NCBI GenBank assembly: GCA_964393115.1
Contig: CAYMST010000134.1
Location: 1 to 12,697, forward strand
Direction of reading: 5' to 3'
Origin: CAYMST01 sp964393115
Lineage (GTDB): Bacteria > Bacteroidota > Bacteroidia > Cytophagales > Cyclobacteriaceae
Length of the DNA: 12,697 nt
Part shown: positions 7,501-12,697 of the stretch, piece by piece
Position numbering within the stretch: the stretch's first letter is position 1
Layout of the letters: each line of letters opens with the position of its first letter
Program-made: the position numbers and the translations under genes
The notes under the pieces: generated by a model
Told to the model about the DNA's origin: nothing
Seen by the model: the letters and a program-made list of their open reading frames with translations, nothing else
Database searches by the model: none

Positions 7501-8625
7501 GACAACAAAGTTTCTGAAGGAAACTTAAAAGCTGTATTGAGATTCGATAATGGATTGGTGAGGTTGACCGTTACGGCTGCCGAGTTGAAAGACATCTTAG
7601 AACATGCTGTTGCGGCAACAGCTGAAGGCGCTACTCCTGGACAATTCCCTCAAGTTGCTGGAATGAAGTTTACTTATAACATGAACCAACCGGCGAGAAC
7701 AGAAACCGGAAACGGTAAGCGAATTATCGATCTGACCATTACGGGTCCGAACGGTGATGGTAATGATGTGGTAGTTGAGAATGGCTTGATGAAAGGTGAT
7801 GCTTCCAGAAAGTATAATTTGGTCACCTTGAATTTCTTGGCAAACGGTGGGGATAGTTATCCGTTTGCAGATTTAGACTCTGCTGCGGCGAATCGAATGA
7901 ACTACTATACAGGAACTGGATTTGGTGACCCTTTTGATTACCAAGATGCAAACGTAACTGCAGATCCTGCGAAGAGCTCTTCATTTAGCTATACTGGTGG
8001 TGAGCAAGACGCACTTGCGGAATATATGTCTGAACTTTATCCGGAAACAACACCATTTAATACAGCTGAAACAGCCATGGATGAAGATACTAGAATCGCA
8101 AGAACTAGTGATGTTCCAGACGTATTGGTTTCGAGTATTTCCATTGAAGGTGCTAACAATATTACCACAGATGGTGGTACGACCACTGTTAGCGTGACCG
8201 TTGGACCGGATAACGCAACAAACAAGTCTGTGACATGGACTTTTGATGCTGGAACTACAGGTGCTACATGGAATGAATCGACTCTTACTATCACGGCTTC
8301 AGGTACAAATAGTGGCAATGGTCAGGTAACCCTAACTGCTACAGCAGCAGATGGGTCTGGTGTTTCAGCCAACGCAACGATTACGATTTCTGGTCAGGTC
8401 GAGGTTATTTCAAGTGTGATTGAGCAGCGATTTGTGATATATCCAAATCCTTCGCTTGGTAAGTTTATCGTTTCATCTCCAGTGAGTGGAGTCATTTACA
8501 ATAGCTTGGGAATGAAGATTGAGGAGATTGGAGAATCAACGAGAATTGACCTCTCCAGAAAATCTGTTGGTGTTTACCTGTTAAAAACAACAGAAGGGAA
8601 GACGTATAAACTGATTGTAGAGTAA
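1591..8625 (+). CDS. Giant T9SS-secreted multidomain phosphoesterase: choice-of-anchor I (split by phytase-like domain), second choice-of-anchor I, 5'-nucleotidase-type metallophosphatase, BIG2, T9SS sorting domain
   Basis: This 2344-residue protein is probably exported through Sec and then T9SS. Visible parts in order are as follows. A signal peptide covers 1-25 (ends LYAQ). Choice-of-anchor I copy 1 spans about 32-274 and 735-1007. It is split by a phytase-like (esterase-like) domain at about 275-734 with PDRGPN (335-340), CDEHRP (467-472), NRGFEAIAYD (530-539) and DKPEGIA (691 on). Copy 2 spans about 1019-1530; the copies share LQENNA, YQPD, TANEGDAR, RSDDKG, GLER and NEVSGT. The metallophosphatase domain (about 1538-1890) has SGD1584 and GNHE (1628-1631). 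The 5'-nucleotidase C-terminal domain (1892-2100) has ETNLGNLTADA, NGGGIR (1941-1946) and GGDSYPF. A BIG2 Ig-like domain (2180-2269) and a T9SS type A sorting domain (2279-2344, starting near PNPSLGKF) follow. The expected role is hydrolysis of phosphoesters or nucleotides outside the cell. Motif I is DAD rather than DxH, and GGSNA replaces GGHSH, so catalysis by this module is uncertain. The ATG is chosen because the signal peptide begins there. Confidence 0.9.
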   Translation: MYRFFTKVGLVFTSVCLLISSLYAQRPEGIADLELLGTYSTGQFDESAAEIPAYHAAKQRLYVVNAQSGKVDVISISNLENPELEFSMDIADLTDGGLPNSVAIHENKLAVAVEASNQQDSGMVLLQDLPVGDGPSNSAVYTFKVGVLPDMVTFSNDGKLIITANEGQPSDDYSVDPEGSISIIDISNGSENAVVTTLDFNAWDNQKESLMNKGVRIFGPGASVSQDLEPEYVAVSPDNSTAFVTLQENNAFAVVDLASKSIKDIIPLGYKNWNRGTPKTTEYILNEEVDNWPSLGTPIYEGFGNTGTVMLGGFSGMYFDHTLSTDEEYVFFAIPDRGPNEGHVGKIGTAANVRPFKLPDYQGRIVKFSLNIKTGTVSLDSADQIFLTAKDGTTAISGKGNIPGHDEVPVTVTDGTVYKDSTYLRVFEDNNNVYGADSVFFDALTYDRYGGDFEGVLKDKSGNFWMCDEHRPAIYKFDEGGKLIERYVPQGTSLLGDSALVVNSFGATARDAGFFGAEILPEVYQKRRGNRGFEAIAYDSASNIIYAFIQTPMDNPSSAIRHSDVIRILGVSATDGTPVSEYVYLLERNAASGHALNRVDKIGDAVYTGNGNFLVLERDSSDPNKDRRGKKFVFEINISNATNILSLTISSEMTENTLEQMTPKMLAEAGIKPVRKRKVVNLPSVGYTGSDKPEGIALLPNGSIAVLNDNDFGLAGAGVTDKESLGIISFEEGNMIDVSNRDDSIKFRRWPILGMYQPDAIASMMADGQTYYLTANEGDARDYDTFTEEFRIKDIGDDLAGYSISESIVKAAGFESASDLQEDENLGRLRFSSVMGRDTANKVYDQLFSYGARSFSVWDEFGNLIWDSGDQLEKITADVLGKTGFNATNDESGFDARSDDKGPEPEAVTIAKLNGRQYALIGLERVGGIIVYDVTKPWMPEYVTYINNRNFDIEFDPDNIDQDKLAMVGDLGPEGILFIEGKYSPNGKPVIVAANEVSGTTSILGINTNLDKEYGPAALNIEFEGSYDSGSGEGAAEISAYDPASYKLFTLNAEDSKIDIIDIKDPSKPVKVDDIDISNLGGGVNSIALKNGMVALAIEADNAQENGVVGLFNTDGDSLATYDAGALPDMVTFTPNGKYILVANEGEPSDDYKTDPEGSVTIINISEGVTEGTVTTASFTSFNDQKDQLIASGVRIFGPGASVAEDLEPEYITTTNDSIAYVILQENNALGILDIKTSTIKEVVALGFKDWSDLKIDASNRDGGINLKTYDNLYGIYQPDGATSYDINGKTYVFTANEGDAREYLVENGHEDEAACLADGGVAFDIDDDDKLCFFYINEARIKDLNLDAAVFPNAAELQEDDMLGRLKVDTSLGKNANGEFEKLYAFGGRSFSIWNGENGSLVWDSKDDFERISSVRAREIFNANDGGDPNEFDDRSDDKGAEPENVVVGKVAGKVYAFVGLERQGGFMVYDVTNPEAPKFDQYIRQEQGDASPEGMIFIPADQSPTFNSLVVLSNEVSGTVSIYSIGEAGKRDDFKLQLLHYADADGNEETALESVDEFSALVNEFKKDDFNAKNTLLVTSGDITIPGPRYFAAEQNQIRNITGSNEPGHADIAIANALGVDASAIGNHELDMGPGEFFDAAFGVESRNDITFPGSQFPWLATNIDFSSDGDFENIIAEDGLLVDSIKNMVAKYTIKVFGKDSVGIIGASGPTFPRITTTGSLVFVPGVEFTIDELAAEIQPSIDALKAKGVNKVILLSHMQQISIEKMLANKLDGVDIIVAGGSNARMGDDNDVLYTGDESFDEEYPFITNSDKGEPVAVVNVDGDYKYLGRLVVKFNSAGRIIPSSIDPAVSGAYATSAAKDKMPIAKVVEIRDSLRSVINAQFSNVIGYSSVYLDGRRSQVRTEETNLGNLTADANLWYANQLNPTGDDAVSVSIKNGGGIRTDIGRVIVPPGSNDPSEIQFLAPADNKVSEGNLKAVLRFDNGLVRLTVTAAELKDILEHAVAATAEGATPGQFPQVAGMKFTYNMNQPARTETGNGKRIIDLTITGPNGDGNDVVVENGLMKGDASRKYNLVTLNFLANGGDSYPFADLDSAAANRMNYYTGTGFGDPFDYQDANVTADPAKSSSFSYTGGEQDALAEYMSELYPETTPFNTAETAMDEDTRIARTSDVPDVLVSSISIEGANNITTDGGTTTVSVTVGPDNATNKSVTWTFDAGTTGATWNESTLTITASGTNSGNGQVTLTATAADGSGVSANATITISGQVEVISSVIEQRFVIYPNPSLGKFIVSSPVSGVIYNSLGMKIEEIGESTRIDLSRKSVGVYLLKTTEGKTYKLIVE

Positions 8626-8694
8626 TTTCTATATTATTATTCATAAGCTCTGAAAAGGCTGGCTCGAGGGTGACTTCGGGTTCAGCCTTTTTTT
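8443..8694 (+). repeat. Copy A of duplicated 3' cassette: T9SS sorting domain, stop, 3' UTR and terminator
   Basis: The 183 bp from the PNP codons to the stop align without gaps to 10917-11099; I count roughly 140 identical bases by eye. One block (from TCTCCAGTGAGTGG through AATGAAGAT) has a single mismatch in about 44 bases, and GTTGGTGTTTACCTG plus the next ten bases is identical. Similarity continues after the stop through TTTCTA, TTCATA, AAAAGGCTG, CTCGAG and GGTTCAGCC to the T-run. Confidence 0.85.
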
Positions 8695-8981
8695 ATTTAA
8701 AGTCTATTTAAGAGCTGACATCAAATCCAGTTATATGCTGTTCAAATCAACTCTTCCGTGTAATCATCTTAAAAAGATCAAAAAACCTTGATAAGACCTT
8801 GAACTGCGGAAACACTTGATACTAAGTTCTAGTGTTGACGAATGGGTTATTTCAGGTATTCATTAAAGAGCTCCTGGTTTGAAATCGAAAGGTATTTCCA
8901 TACTCATATTCTCGATATGGGAAAGGACATGAGCTAAAATTAGTGACCTAGTATTTTTTTAAGTCAAATCATTATTTCGAT
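8626..8981. other. Intergenic region between the giant gene and the lyase gene
   Basis: After the terminator, 8695-8981 is A/T-rich with no reading frame longer than about 20 codons. Small inverted repeats are present (ATCTT-AAA-AAGAT at 8766-8778; CATAT-TCTCG-ATATG at 8905-8919). It should contain the lyase promoter, but I see no clear consensus match. Confidence 0.6.
8653..8694 (+). terminator. Strong intrinsic terminator of the giant gene
   Basis: AAAAGGCTG (8653-8661) pairs with CAGCCTTTT (8683-8691). Inside it CTCGAGG pairs with CTTCGGG around a GTGA (GNRA-type) tetraloop, and a run of seven T follows (8688-8694). It starts 28 bases after the stop codon. The A-run on its left side could let it act on the minus strand as well. 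Confidence 0.9.
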
Positions 8982-11099
8982 ATGAAATTCAACTTTACTT
9001 ACTGTTTTTACTTTCTGTTCTTCCTTGGATTTGAGTCGATGGCACAAATTCCTGTACCCTACACTGAAGAGTTTAATTATGATGAATCTGCCTATTCTGT
9101 ATTTAAGGATCGGTTGTATGATTTTAGATTTCGCAAGCAAGTATGGACTGATGCAAATGCAGATACATGTACGCGGTATGGTACTGAAGAATGTAGAAAC
9201 TATGACTATGAGAAAGATATAGAAGAACATTTTAATAGGTTATCGTGGGCGAATATGGGTAAAGAAGATGGTCAAAGTCTTCAGATTACCGTAAAAGGAG
9301 GGGATCATCCGCATCATGCACACGCACCCAGAACACGGGCTGAAGTAGCCATTTATCCCGGGCATAATGAAGGGGAGGAGTACTATTATTCATGGAGCTT
9401 TATGATTCCTGATAATGATGAGTTCGTTGATGACCATAAAAGTTCAGGGTATCATTACATTGCGCAATGGCACGAACAAGACTATATTTCTCCAGACCCA
9501 GGTTTCTTTGGGAGTCAGGATGGATGCGCATCTAGAGAGTCCAAAGGACCAAGAATTGAAGTGCCCTTCTTCTTACGTTATAACCACCGTGATGACTTAA
9601 CTCAAGAACCAACTATTACTTTTCTTTATCAAAGAACCCAAATTGAGGATTATAGTGAACTTCCTGAAGGATATAAAAGATATACAAACTCTGATGAAAT
9701 AACGGAGGTATGTAATAACAGGACGAGGATAGAGGTTCCTATAAAAAAAGGAGAATGGACGGATATTACATTGCGTATTAAGTGGTCATCGGAAAAACTA
9801 GCTAATTACAGTAATACGGGATTTATGGAAATCTGGGTAAATGGAGAGCATATCAAAAACCCAGAAGCAAGCAATAATAGTATTGATCAATATAAGATTT
9901 TTGGCCCTAACCTTTATAAGGTTGATGGAAGTCCACTCCCTAACTTCTTTAAAGTTGGCCACTATCGAGAAAACCATGATTTGATACATACACTATATGT
10001 GGACAACTTTAGAATTACGAACGATCTGGATAATCTCTCGTCTTCTTCGCACTTGGTAAGCGCTCAATGTGGACAAAAGTTATATGACAAGAATAATCTC
10101 GTACTTCGAGGCCATGAAATACCTAACGCTCCTGGTTATAAATTTAAGATCAGAAACAGCGAGACTAATGCGGTCCACTATTCAAATAATAATCTGCCAA
10201 CCCCTGAATTTGATATCAGCACTAAATCCTGGTTAAGCTATGATCAAGAATATAAGGTAGAGATAAGAGCAATGAATGCGGGGTATGGTGAAGCTTGTTA
10301 TATTACCGTTCCAAGTGCAACAAGAGTTAAGGAAAGCTATTGTAAACAACTTGATGATGATCACGATTTAGTGCTTAAGGGGTATCCTTTACCCAATGAT
10401 CCTGGCTACAAATTTAAAGTTACAGACCTTGTAACAGGTGGTGTTAAGTATTCTAACAATAATTTACAATCACCTGAATTTGACCTGAAGAGTTTATCAT
10501 CGCTTAAATTCAATCAGGAATATGAAGTGAAAATTCGTGCTATGAATGCGGATTATGGTGAGAGCTGTATTGTTACCACCCCTAAGAAAACTAGAGCCTA
10601 CGAAGATCAGTGTAAACAACTACCGAGTAGTCATAGTAAAGTTATTAAAGGCTATCCAGTACCTGGTGATCTTGGGTATCTATTTAAGTTTACGAATACG
10701 GTCACGGGCCAGAAAAAATGGTCAGCTCCTAACTTAACTAAACCTGAGTATGATCTGAATAACAGGTCATGGTTAAGATATAATGAGGAATATAAAGTCG
10801 AGGTTCGCACCATGGACAAGGATTACGGTAAACCTTGTTATATAACTTTCACTGCCCCTTCAGGACGATTTGTTCCAGGTCAGAAGCCATTGAAATCAGA
10901 TCGATTGAGCGTTATGCCAAATCCGTCACTAGGTAAATTCAAATTGTCTTCTCCAGTGAGTGGTGTCATTTACAATAGCTTGGGAATGAAGATCGAAGAG
11001 ATAAGGGATTCAAAAGCTATTGATCTTTCACAAAGACCAGTTGGTGTTTACCTGTTAAAAACAATCGAAGGGGAAGCTCTTAAATTAATTATTGAATAA
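8982..11099 (+). CDS. T9SS-secreted heparin-lyase-I-like polysaccharide lyase with three C-terminal repeats
   Basis: This 705-residue protein begins with a signal peptide (1-22, ending ESMAQ). Residues about 25-355 look like the jelly-roll polysaccharide lyase of the heparin lyase I / PL13-PL20-like group (PF14099-type). Seen motifs are RTRAEV (117-122), YYYSWSFMIPD (134-144), QWHEQ (162-166), GEWTDITLRIKW, GFMEIWVNGEHI, and FFKVGHYR (322-329). By analogy with that family, QWH, Lys324 and Tyr328 could be in the substrate cleft; this is inference. Residues 363-632 hold three repeats of about 90 residues, each bracketed by two Cys (363/439, 454/529, 544/619), with shared PGYKFK, YSNNNL and QEYKVEIRAMN patterns; they may be FN3-like binding or spacer modules. 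The last 61 residues are a T9SS type A sorting domain nearly matching that of the upstream gene. The beta-elimination substrate (uronic-acid-containing polymer) cannot be told from sequence. No Shine-Dalgarno is seen; the leader is A/T-rich. Terminators on both sides suggest a single-gene transcript. Confidence 0.85.
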   Translation: MKFNFTYCFYFLFFLGFESMAQIPVPYTEEFNYDESAYSVFKDRLYDFRFRKQVWTDANADTCTRYGTEECRNYDYEKDIEEHFNRLSWANMGKEDGQSLQITVKGGDHPHHAHAPRTRAEVAIYPGHNEGEEYYYSWSFMIPDNDEFVDDHKSSGYHYIAQWHEQDYISPDPGFFGSQDGCASRESKGPRIEVPFFLRYNHRDDLTQEPTITFLYQRTQIEDYSELPEGYKRYTNSDEITEVCNNRTRIEVPIKKGEWTDITLRIKWSSEKLANYSNTGFMEIWVNGEHIKNPEASNNSIDQYKIFGPNLYKVDGSPLPNFFKVGHYRENHDLIHTLYVDNFRITNDLDNLSSSSHLVSAQCGQKLYDKNNLVLRGHEIPNAPGYKFKIRNSETNAVHYSNNNLPTPEFDISTKSWLSYDQEYKVEIRAMNAGYGEACYITVPSATRVKESYCKQLDDDHDLVLKGYPLPNDPGYKFKVTDLVTGGVKYSNNNLQSPEFDLKSLSSLKFNQEYEVKIRAMNADYGESCIVTTPKKTRAYEDQCKQLPSSHSKVIKGYPVPGDLGYLFKFTNTVTGQKKWSAPNLTKPEYDLNNRSWLRYNEEYKVEVRTMDKDYGKPCYITFTAPSGRFVPGQKPLKSDRLSVMPNPSLGKFKLSSPVSGVIYNSLGMKIEEIRDSKAIDLSQRPVGVYLLKTIEGEALKLIIE
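10068..10877 (+). repeat. Three tandem coding repeats of about 270 bp in the lyase gene
   Basis: The units begin at Cys codons at 10068, 10341 and 10611 (273 and 270 bp apart). Each encodes Cys near its start and a second Cys 75-76 residues later (codons at 10296, 10566, 10836). The consensus is roughly C-x-Q-L ... G-Y-x-x-P-x-x-x-G-Y-x-F-K ... N-L-x-x-P-E-F-D-L ... Y-x-x-E-Y-K-V-E-I-R-x-M. The paired cysteines suggest one disulfide per repeat in the exported protein. Confidence 0.8.
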
Positions 11100-11166
11100 T
11101 TTCTAGATTGTTCATAGGTTCTAAAAAGGCTGAACTCGAGATAACCCTCAGGTTCAGCCTTTTTTT
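10917..11166 (+). repeat. Copy B of duplicated 3' cassette: T9SS sorting domain, stop, 3' UTR and terminator
   Basis: This is the partner of 8443-8694. The similarity begins abruptly at the codons for the PNP motif; the bases before it do not align. It continues to the end of the terminator T-run with two small gaps in the non-coding part, a 3-base gap after TTTCTA and a 1-base gap inside the stem. Confidence 0.85.
11123..11166 (+). terminator. Strong intrinsic terminator of the lyase gene, possibly bidirectional
   Basis: AAAAAGGCTGAA (11123-11134) pairs with TTCAGCCTTTTT. Inside it, CTCGAG pairs imperfectly with the CCTCAGG side. Seven T follow (11160-11166). It begins 24 bases after the stop codon and has the same architecture as the terminator at 8653-8694. 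On the minus strand the structure also ends in TTTTT, so it could also stop transcripts from the convergent hydrolase gene. Confidence 0.9.
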
Positions 11167-11239
11167 GTGCCTAATAAGCGATAATCACCATCACTTCATG
11201 CCGTGACTTGACATGTGGAAGTAACCGTTTTTCATCTAT

Positions 11240-11273
11240 AAAACAGCGTTTAACAGCAATAGAAGGCTGTTTT
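11240..11273. terminator. Weak, possibly bidirectional terminator-like hairpin
   Basis: AAAACAGC (11240-11247) pairs perfectly with GCTGTTTT (11266-11273). A second CAGC in the 18-base loop offers a competing pairing. The A-rich 5' arm and T-rich 3' arm suit termination in either direction between convergent genes, but the G/C content of the stem is low. Confidence 0.35.
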
Positions 11274-11453
11274 AAATTCTTTTAAAAAAAAATGATTTTT
11301 CTTGTTGACAAATTAACGTGCTCGGTGATTAACTAGTAACTACTTTACCTTGAATAGTTTAATGGTTTAAGGAAATATACTGATAAGCTTTGGCCTTGAG
11401 CTACTATTTTACAAAACTACGGTGTTATACCTTGAAAACTATGCGTCAAAATC

Positions 11454-11486
11454 AGGCTGTCTGGGATACTAGAACAGTCTTTTTTT
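11454..11486 (+). terminator. Plus-strand terminator-like hairpin near the 3' end of the minus-strand hydrolase gene
   Basis: AGGCTGT (11454-11460) pairs with ACAGTCT (11474-11480) with one G-U wobble, followed by seven T (11480-11486). On the minus strand the same stem has an A-C mismatch and a shorter T-run, so it fits plus-strand transcripts better. No plus-strand gene is seen directly upstream of it. Confidence 0.5.
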
Positions 11487-11500
11487 GCGTAAAGGTCTAA

Positions 11501-12697
11501 TCACTCCAATTTAAATGGTGCCGGAAACAATTTTAATACATCGACATCCGGAATGTCGGAGGACCATCGATCATTCATCACCTGGATCATCTGGTTGGTC
11601 ATAATACCATACCCTCTTTGGTTAGGGTGCAATCCGTCAGTCGAGAAGATACCGCTAGGTTCGAAATTTGGAAATAACTTGGTATTGAATACCGTTACAG
11701 ATCCTTCACTAAATATTTGTGAAAACAGCTGATTGGCATCGACCAAAGCGATATCAGCACCTCCTGAATTAAGTGTAGCAACGGTCTGCGTCAATATCTG
11801 GTTGAACGTAGCAATAGCCGCATTAATAGCTGCTTTCTCCGAAGCTACAATGACCATGTCATCTCCCAAAGGAGTAGAGACTCCATATACATTTGTGGGG
11901 TCGCCGGGCGATACGGGTTGTCCTAGCACCGTAGCCGCAGTAAGTACGAACTGGTCATCGCTGGTCGCGTGTCTGTAATTGGGTAAAACAATGGCCGGAG
12001 TATCTCCTTGCGCTGGTATAGCAATATTCGTCAAATCTTCATCTTCAATAAGTGTTCCGTTTTTTCCTTCGATGAAGTTGATAGTTCTTTTGGTAGCCTC
12101 TTCAGCGCTGATCAAGCCAACGGAGGCGGCGAGTTGCACACCATCATTATAGCTTTCAAATCCTTTGTTCACTGCAGCAGCAGTGAGCTCATCTAATGGG
12201 ATTTCATTATGCCGAATAAGTTTGAAGAATGGGAAATCTAAGAAATCAGGAATGTTAAGCACTAACCCTTCAACCTCAAACGAAGTTCCTGTTCCTCTAG
12301 AGGCAAGACCACCGATAGCAGCACTTGTGGCAGCGGTAAAATCTGCAATATCTGTAATGGGTACAGTGCTTGTTCCGCCATTCACGGCATAAAGCATAAT
12401 ATCGTTGATTCCTGCTTCATACACAAAAAAAGAAGGATTAGCATTAAGCGCATCGCTTAGCATCGATGATCCATCAACGCCGTTAGTACTTTTCTCTGTG
12501 GCATATCGTGCGTAAAACCTACTAAAGGCAGGGTTTATACTTGGTCCTTTACCTACAGTGTCTGGACCACTGGTAGCCGTAACAACCAATTGTCCTGAGA
12601 GCAACATAGGACCGCTAAAGTTGCGGATTGTACTTTTATCCCCTTCATAATCTTCCACAGGGTTACCATTGGATTCAAAAACAGGGGATTCTTGTTC
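11501..12697 (-). CDS. SGNH/GDSL-type hydrolase (esterase/lipase-like), C-terminal part, cut by right edge
   Basis: A minus-strand frame is open from the right edge to a TGA at 11503-11501, giving 398 visible residues. The frame continues upstream of the GTG at 12658 (EQESPVFESNGNPVEDYEG...), so that GTG is not the true start. Block III of the SGNH fold is seen as EAGINDIM (Gly96, Asn98, Asp99 of the fragment). The catalytic Asp/His block is STDGLHPNQRGYG (Asp354, His357). The pattern NPSFFVYEAGIND followed by a VLNIPDF segment and the DGLHP block near the end is typical of Bacteroidota outer-membrane SGNH hydrolases of about 430-500 residues. The nucleophile Ser block and any signal or lipoprotein peptide are outside the window. 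The likely reaction is hydrolysis of an ester; the substrate is unknown. The gene is convergent with the lyase gene. Confidence 0.85.
   Translation of the reverse strand, partial: EQESPVFESNGNPVEDYEGDKSTIRNFSGPMLLSGQLVVTATSGPDTVGKGPSINPAFSRFYARYATEKSTNGVDGSSMLSDALNANPSFFVYEAGINDIMLYAVNGGTSTVPITDIADFTAATSAAIGGLASRGTGTSFEVEGLVLNIPDFLDFPFFKLIRHNEIPLDELTAAAVNKGFESYNDGVQLAASVGLISAEEATKRTINFIEGKNGTLIEDEDLTNIAIPAQGDTPAIVLPNYRHATSDDQFVLTAATVLGQPVSPGDPTNVYGVSTPLGDDMVIVASEKAAINAAIATFNQILTQTVATLNSGGADIALVDANQLFSQIFSEGSVTVFNTKLFPNFEPSGIFSTDGLHPNQRGYGIMTNQMIQVMNDRWSSDIPDVDVLKLFPAPFKLE

Larger units (their letters stand above)
11100..11500. other. Convergent intergenic region with several terminator-like hairpins; no gene seen
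   Basis: After the lyase terminator there is A/T-rich sequence with no frame longer than about 20 codons. It contains a perfect 8-bp stem at 11240-11273, a TTGACA hexamer at 11305-11310 without a good partner hexamer, and a plus-strand terminator-like hairpin at 11454-11486. Confidence 0.55.

Noticed and set aside
11305..11333. Sigma70-like promoter beginning with TTGACA
   Set aside because: No hexamer at 16-18 bp spacing matches TATAAT in more than about three positions, and Bacteroidota use a different consensus; it is kept only as weak support for the small RNA idea.
12165..12392. 75-codon plus-strand open frame over the SGNH hydrolase
   Set aside because: It is antisense to the block III region of a recognised hydrolase; no independent coding evidence.
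12656..12658. GTG as the start codon of the SGNH hydrolase gene
   Set aside because: The frame stays open with sensible protein sequence up to the window edge, and the fragment still lacks the nucleophile block, so the true start is outside.
1..12697. Mobile element, CRISPR array, tRNA or rRNA
   Set aside because: No transposase or integrase motif, no regularly spaced short repeats with spacers, and no cloverleaf or ribosomal sequence were recognised; the duplicated 3' cassette has no terminal inverted repeats or target duplication that I can see.

Overview
The window looks like a chromosomal segment of a marine-type Bacteroidota, probably a Cytophagales-like lineage. Two secreted proteins end in a type IX secretion system (T9SS, Por) type A sorting domain, the SGNH hydrolase and M43 peptidase are of kinds common in that phylum, and the start codons follow A/T-rich leaders rather than Shine-Dalgarno sequences. 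The taxonomic call is an inference from gene content.

Layout: (1) 1-692, minus strand: N-terminal part of a secreted M43 (pappalysin/cytophagalysin-like) zinc peptidase, cut by the left edge. (2) 868-1170, minus: a small GlsB/YeaQ/YmgE-family membrane protein whose start region is odd; an exact 14-bp tandem repeat lies between it and the peptidase. (3) 1171-1590: a 420-bp intergenic stretch with several inverted repeats and a Pho-box-like tandem TTAACC element with 11-bp period. (4) 1591-8625, plus: a 2344-residue secreted protein with two choice-of-anchor I beta-propeller-like domains, the first split by a phytase-like domain of about 460 residues, followed by a 5'-nucleotidase-type metallophosphatase, a BIG2 Ig-like domain and a T9SS sorting domain. 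A strong hairpin terminator follows. (5) 8982-11099, plus: a secreted heparin-lyase-I-like polysaccharide lyase with three Cys-bracketed repeats and a T9SS sorting domain, again followed by a strong terminator. (6) 11501 to the right edge, minus: C-terminal part of an SGNH/GDSL hydrolase.

The window is mostly exported degradative enzymes: protease, phosphoesterase, polysaccharide lyase, esterase. The two large plus-strand genes have separate terminators and so are probably separate transcripts. They share a 3' cassette of about 250 bp: the last 61 codons, including the stop, align without gaps, and the similarity runs on through the 3' UTR and the terminator hairpin. This points to duplication or gene conversion of a whole 'sorting domain plus terminator' module.

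Points most worth following up: the domain insertion in the giant phosphoesterase, for which its second propeller copy is a built-in uninterrupted control; the loss of canonical histidine metal ligands in its metallophosphatase domain; the shared 3' cassette; and the Pho-box-like element upstream of a phosphatase gene. I see no CRISPR array, RNA gene, transposase or phage gene.
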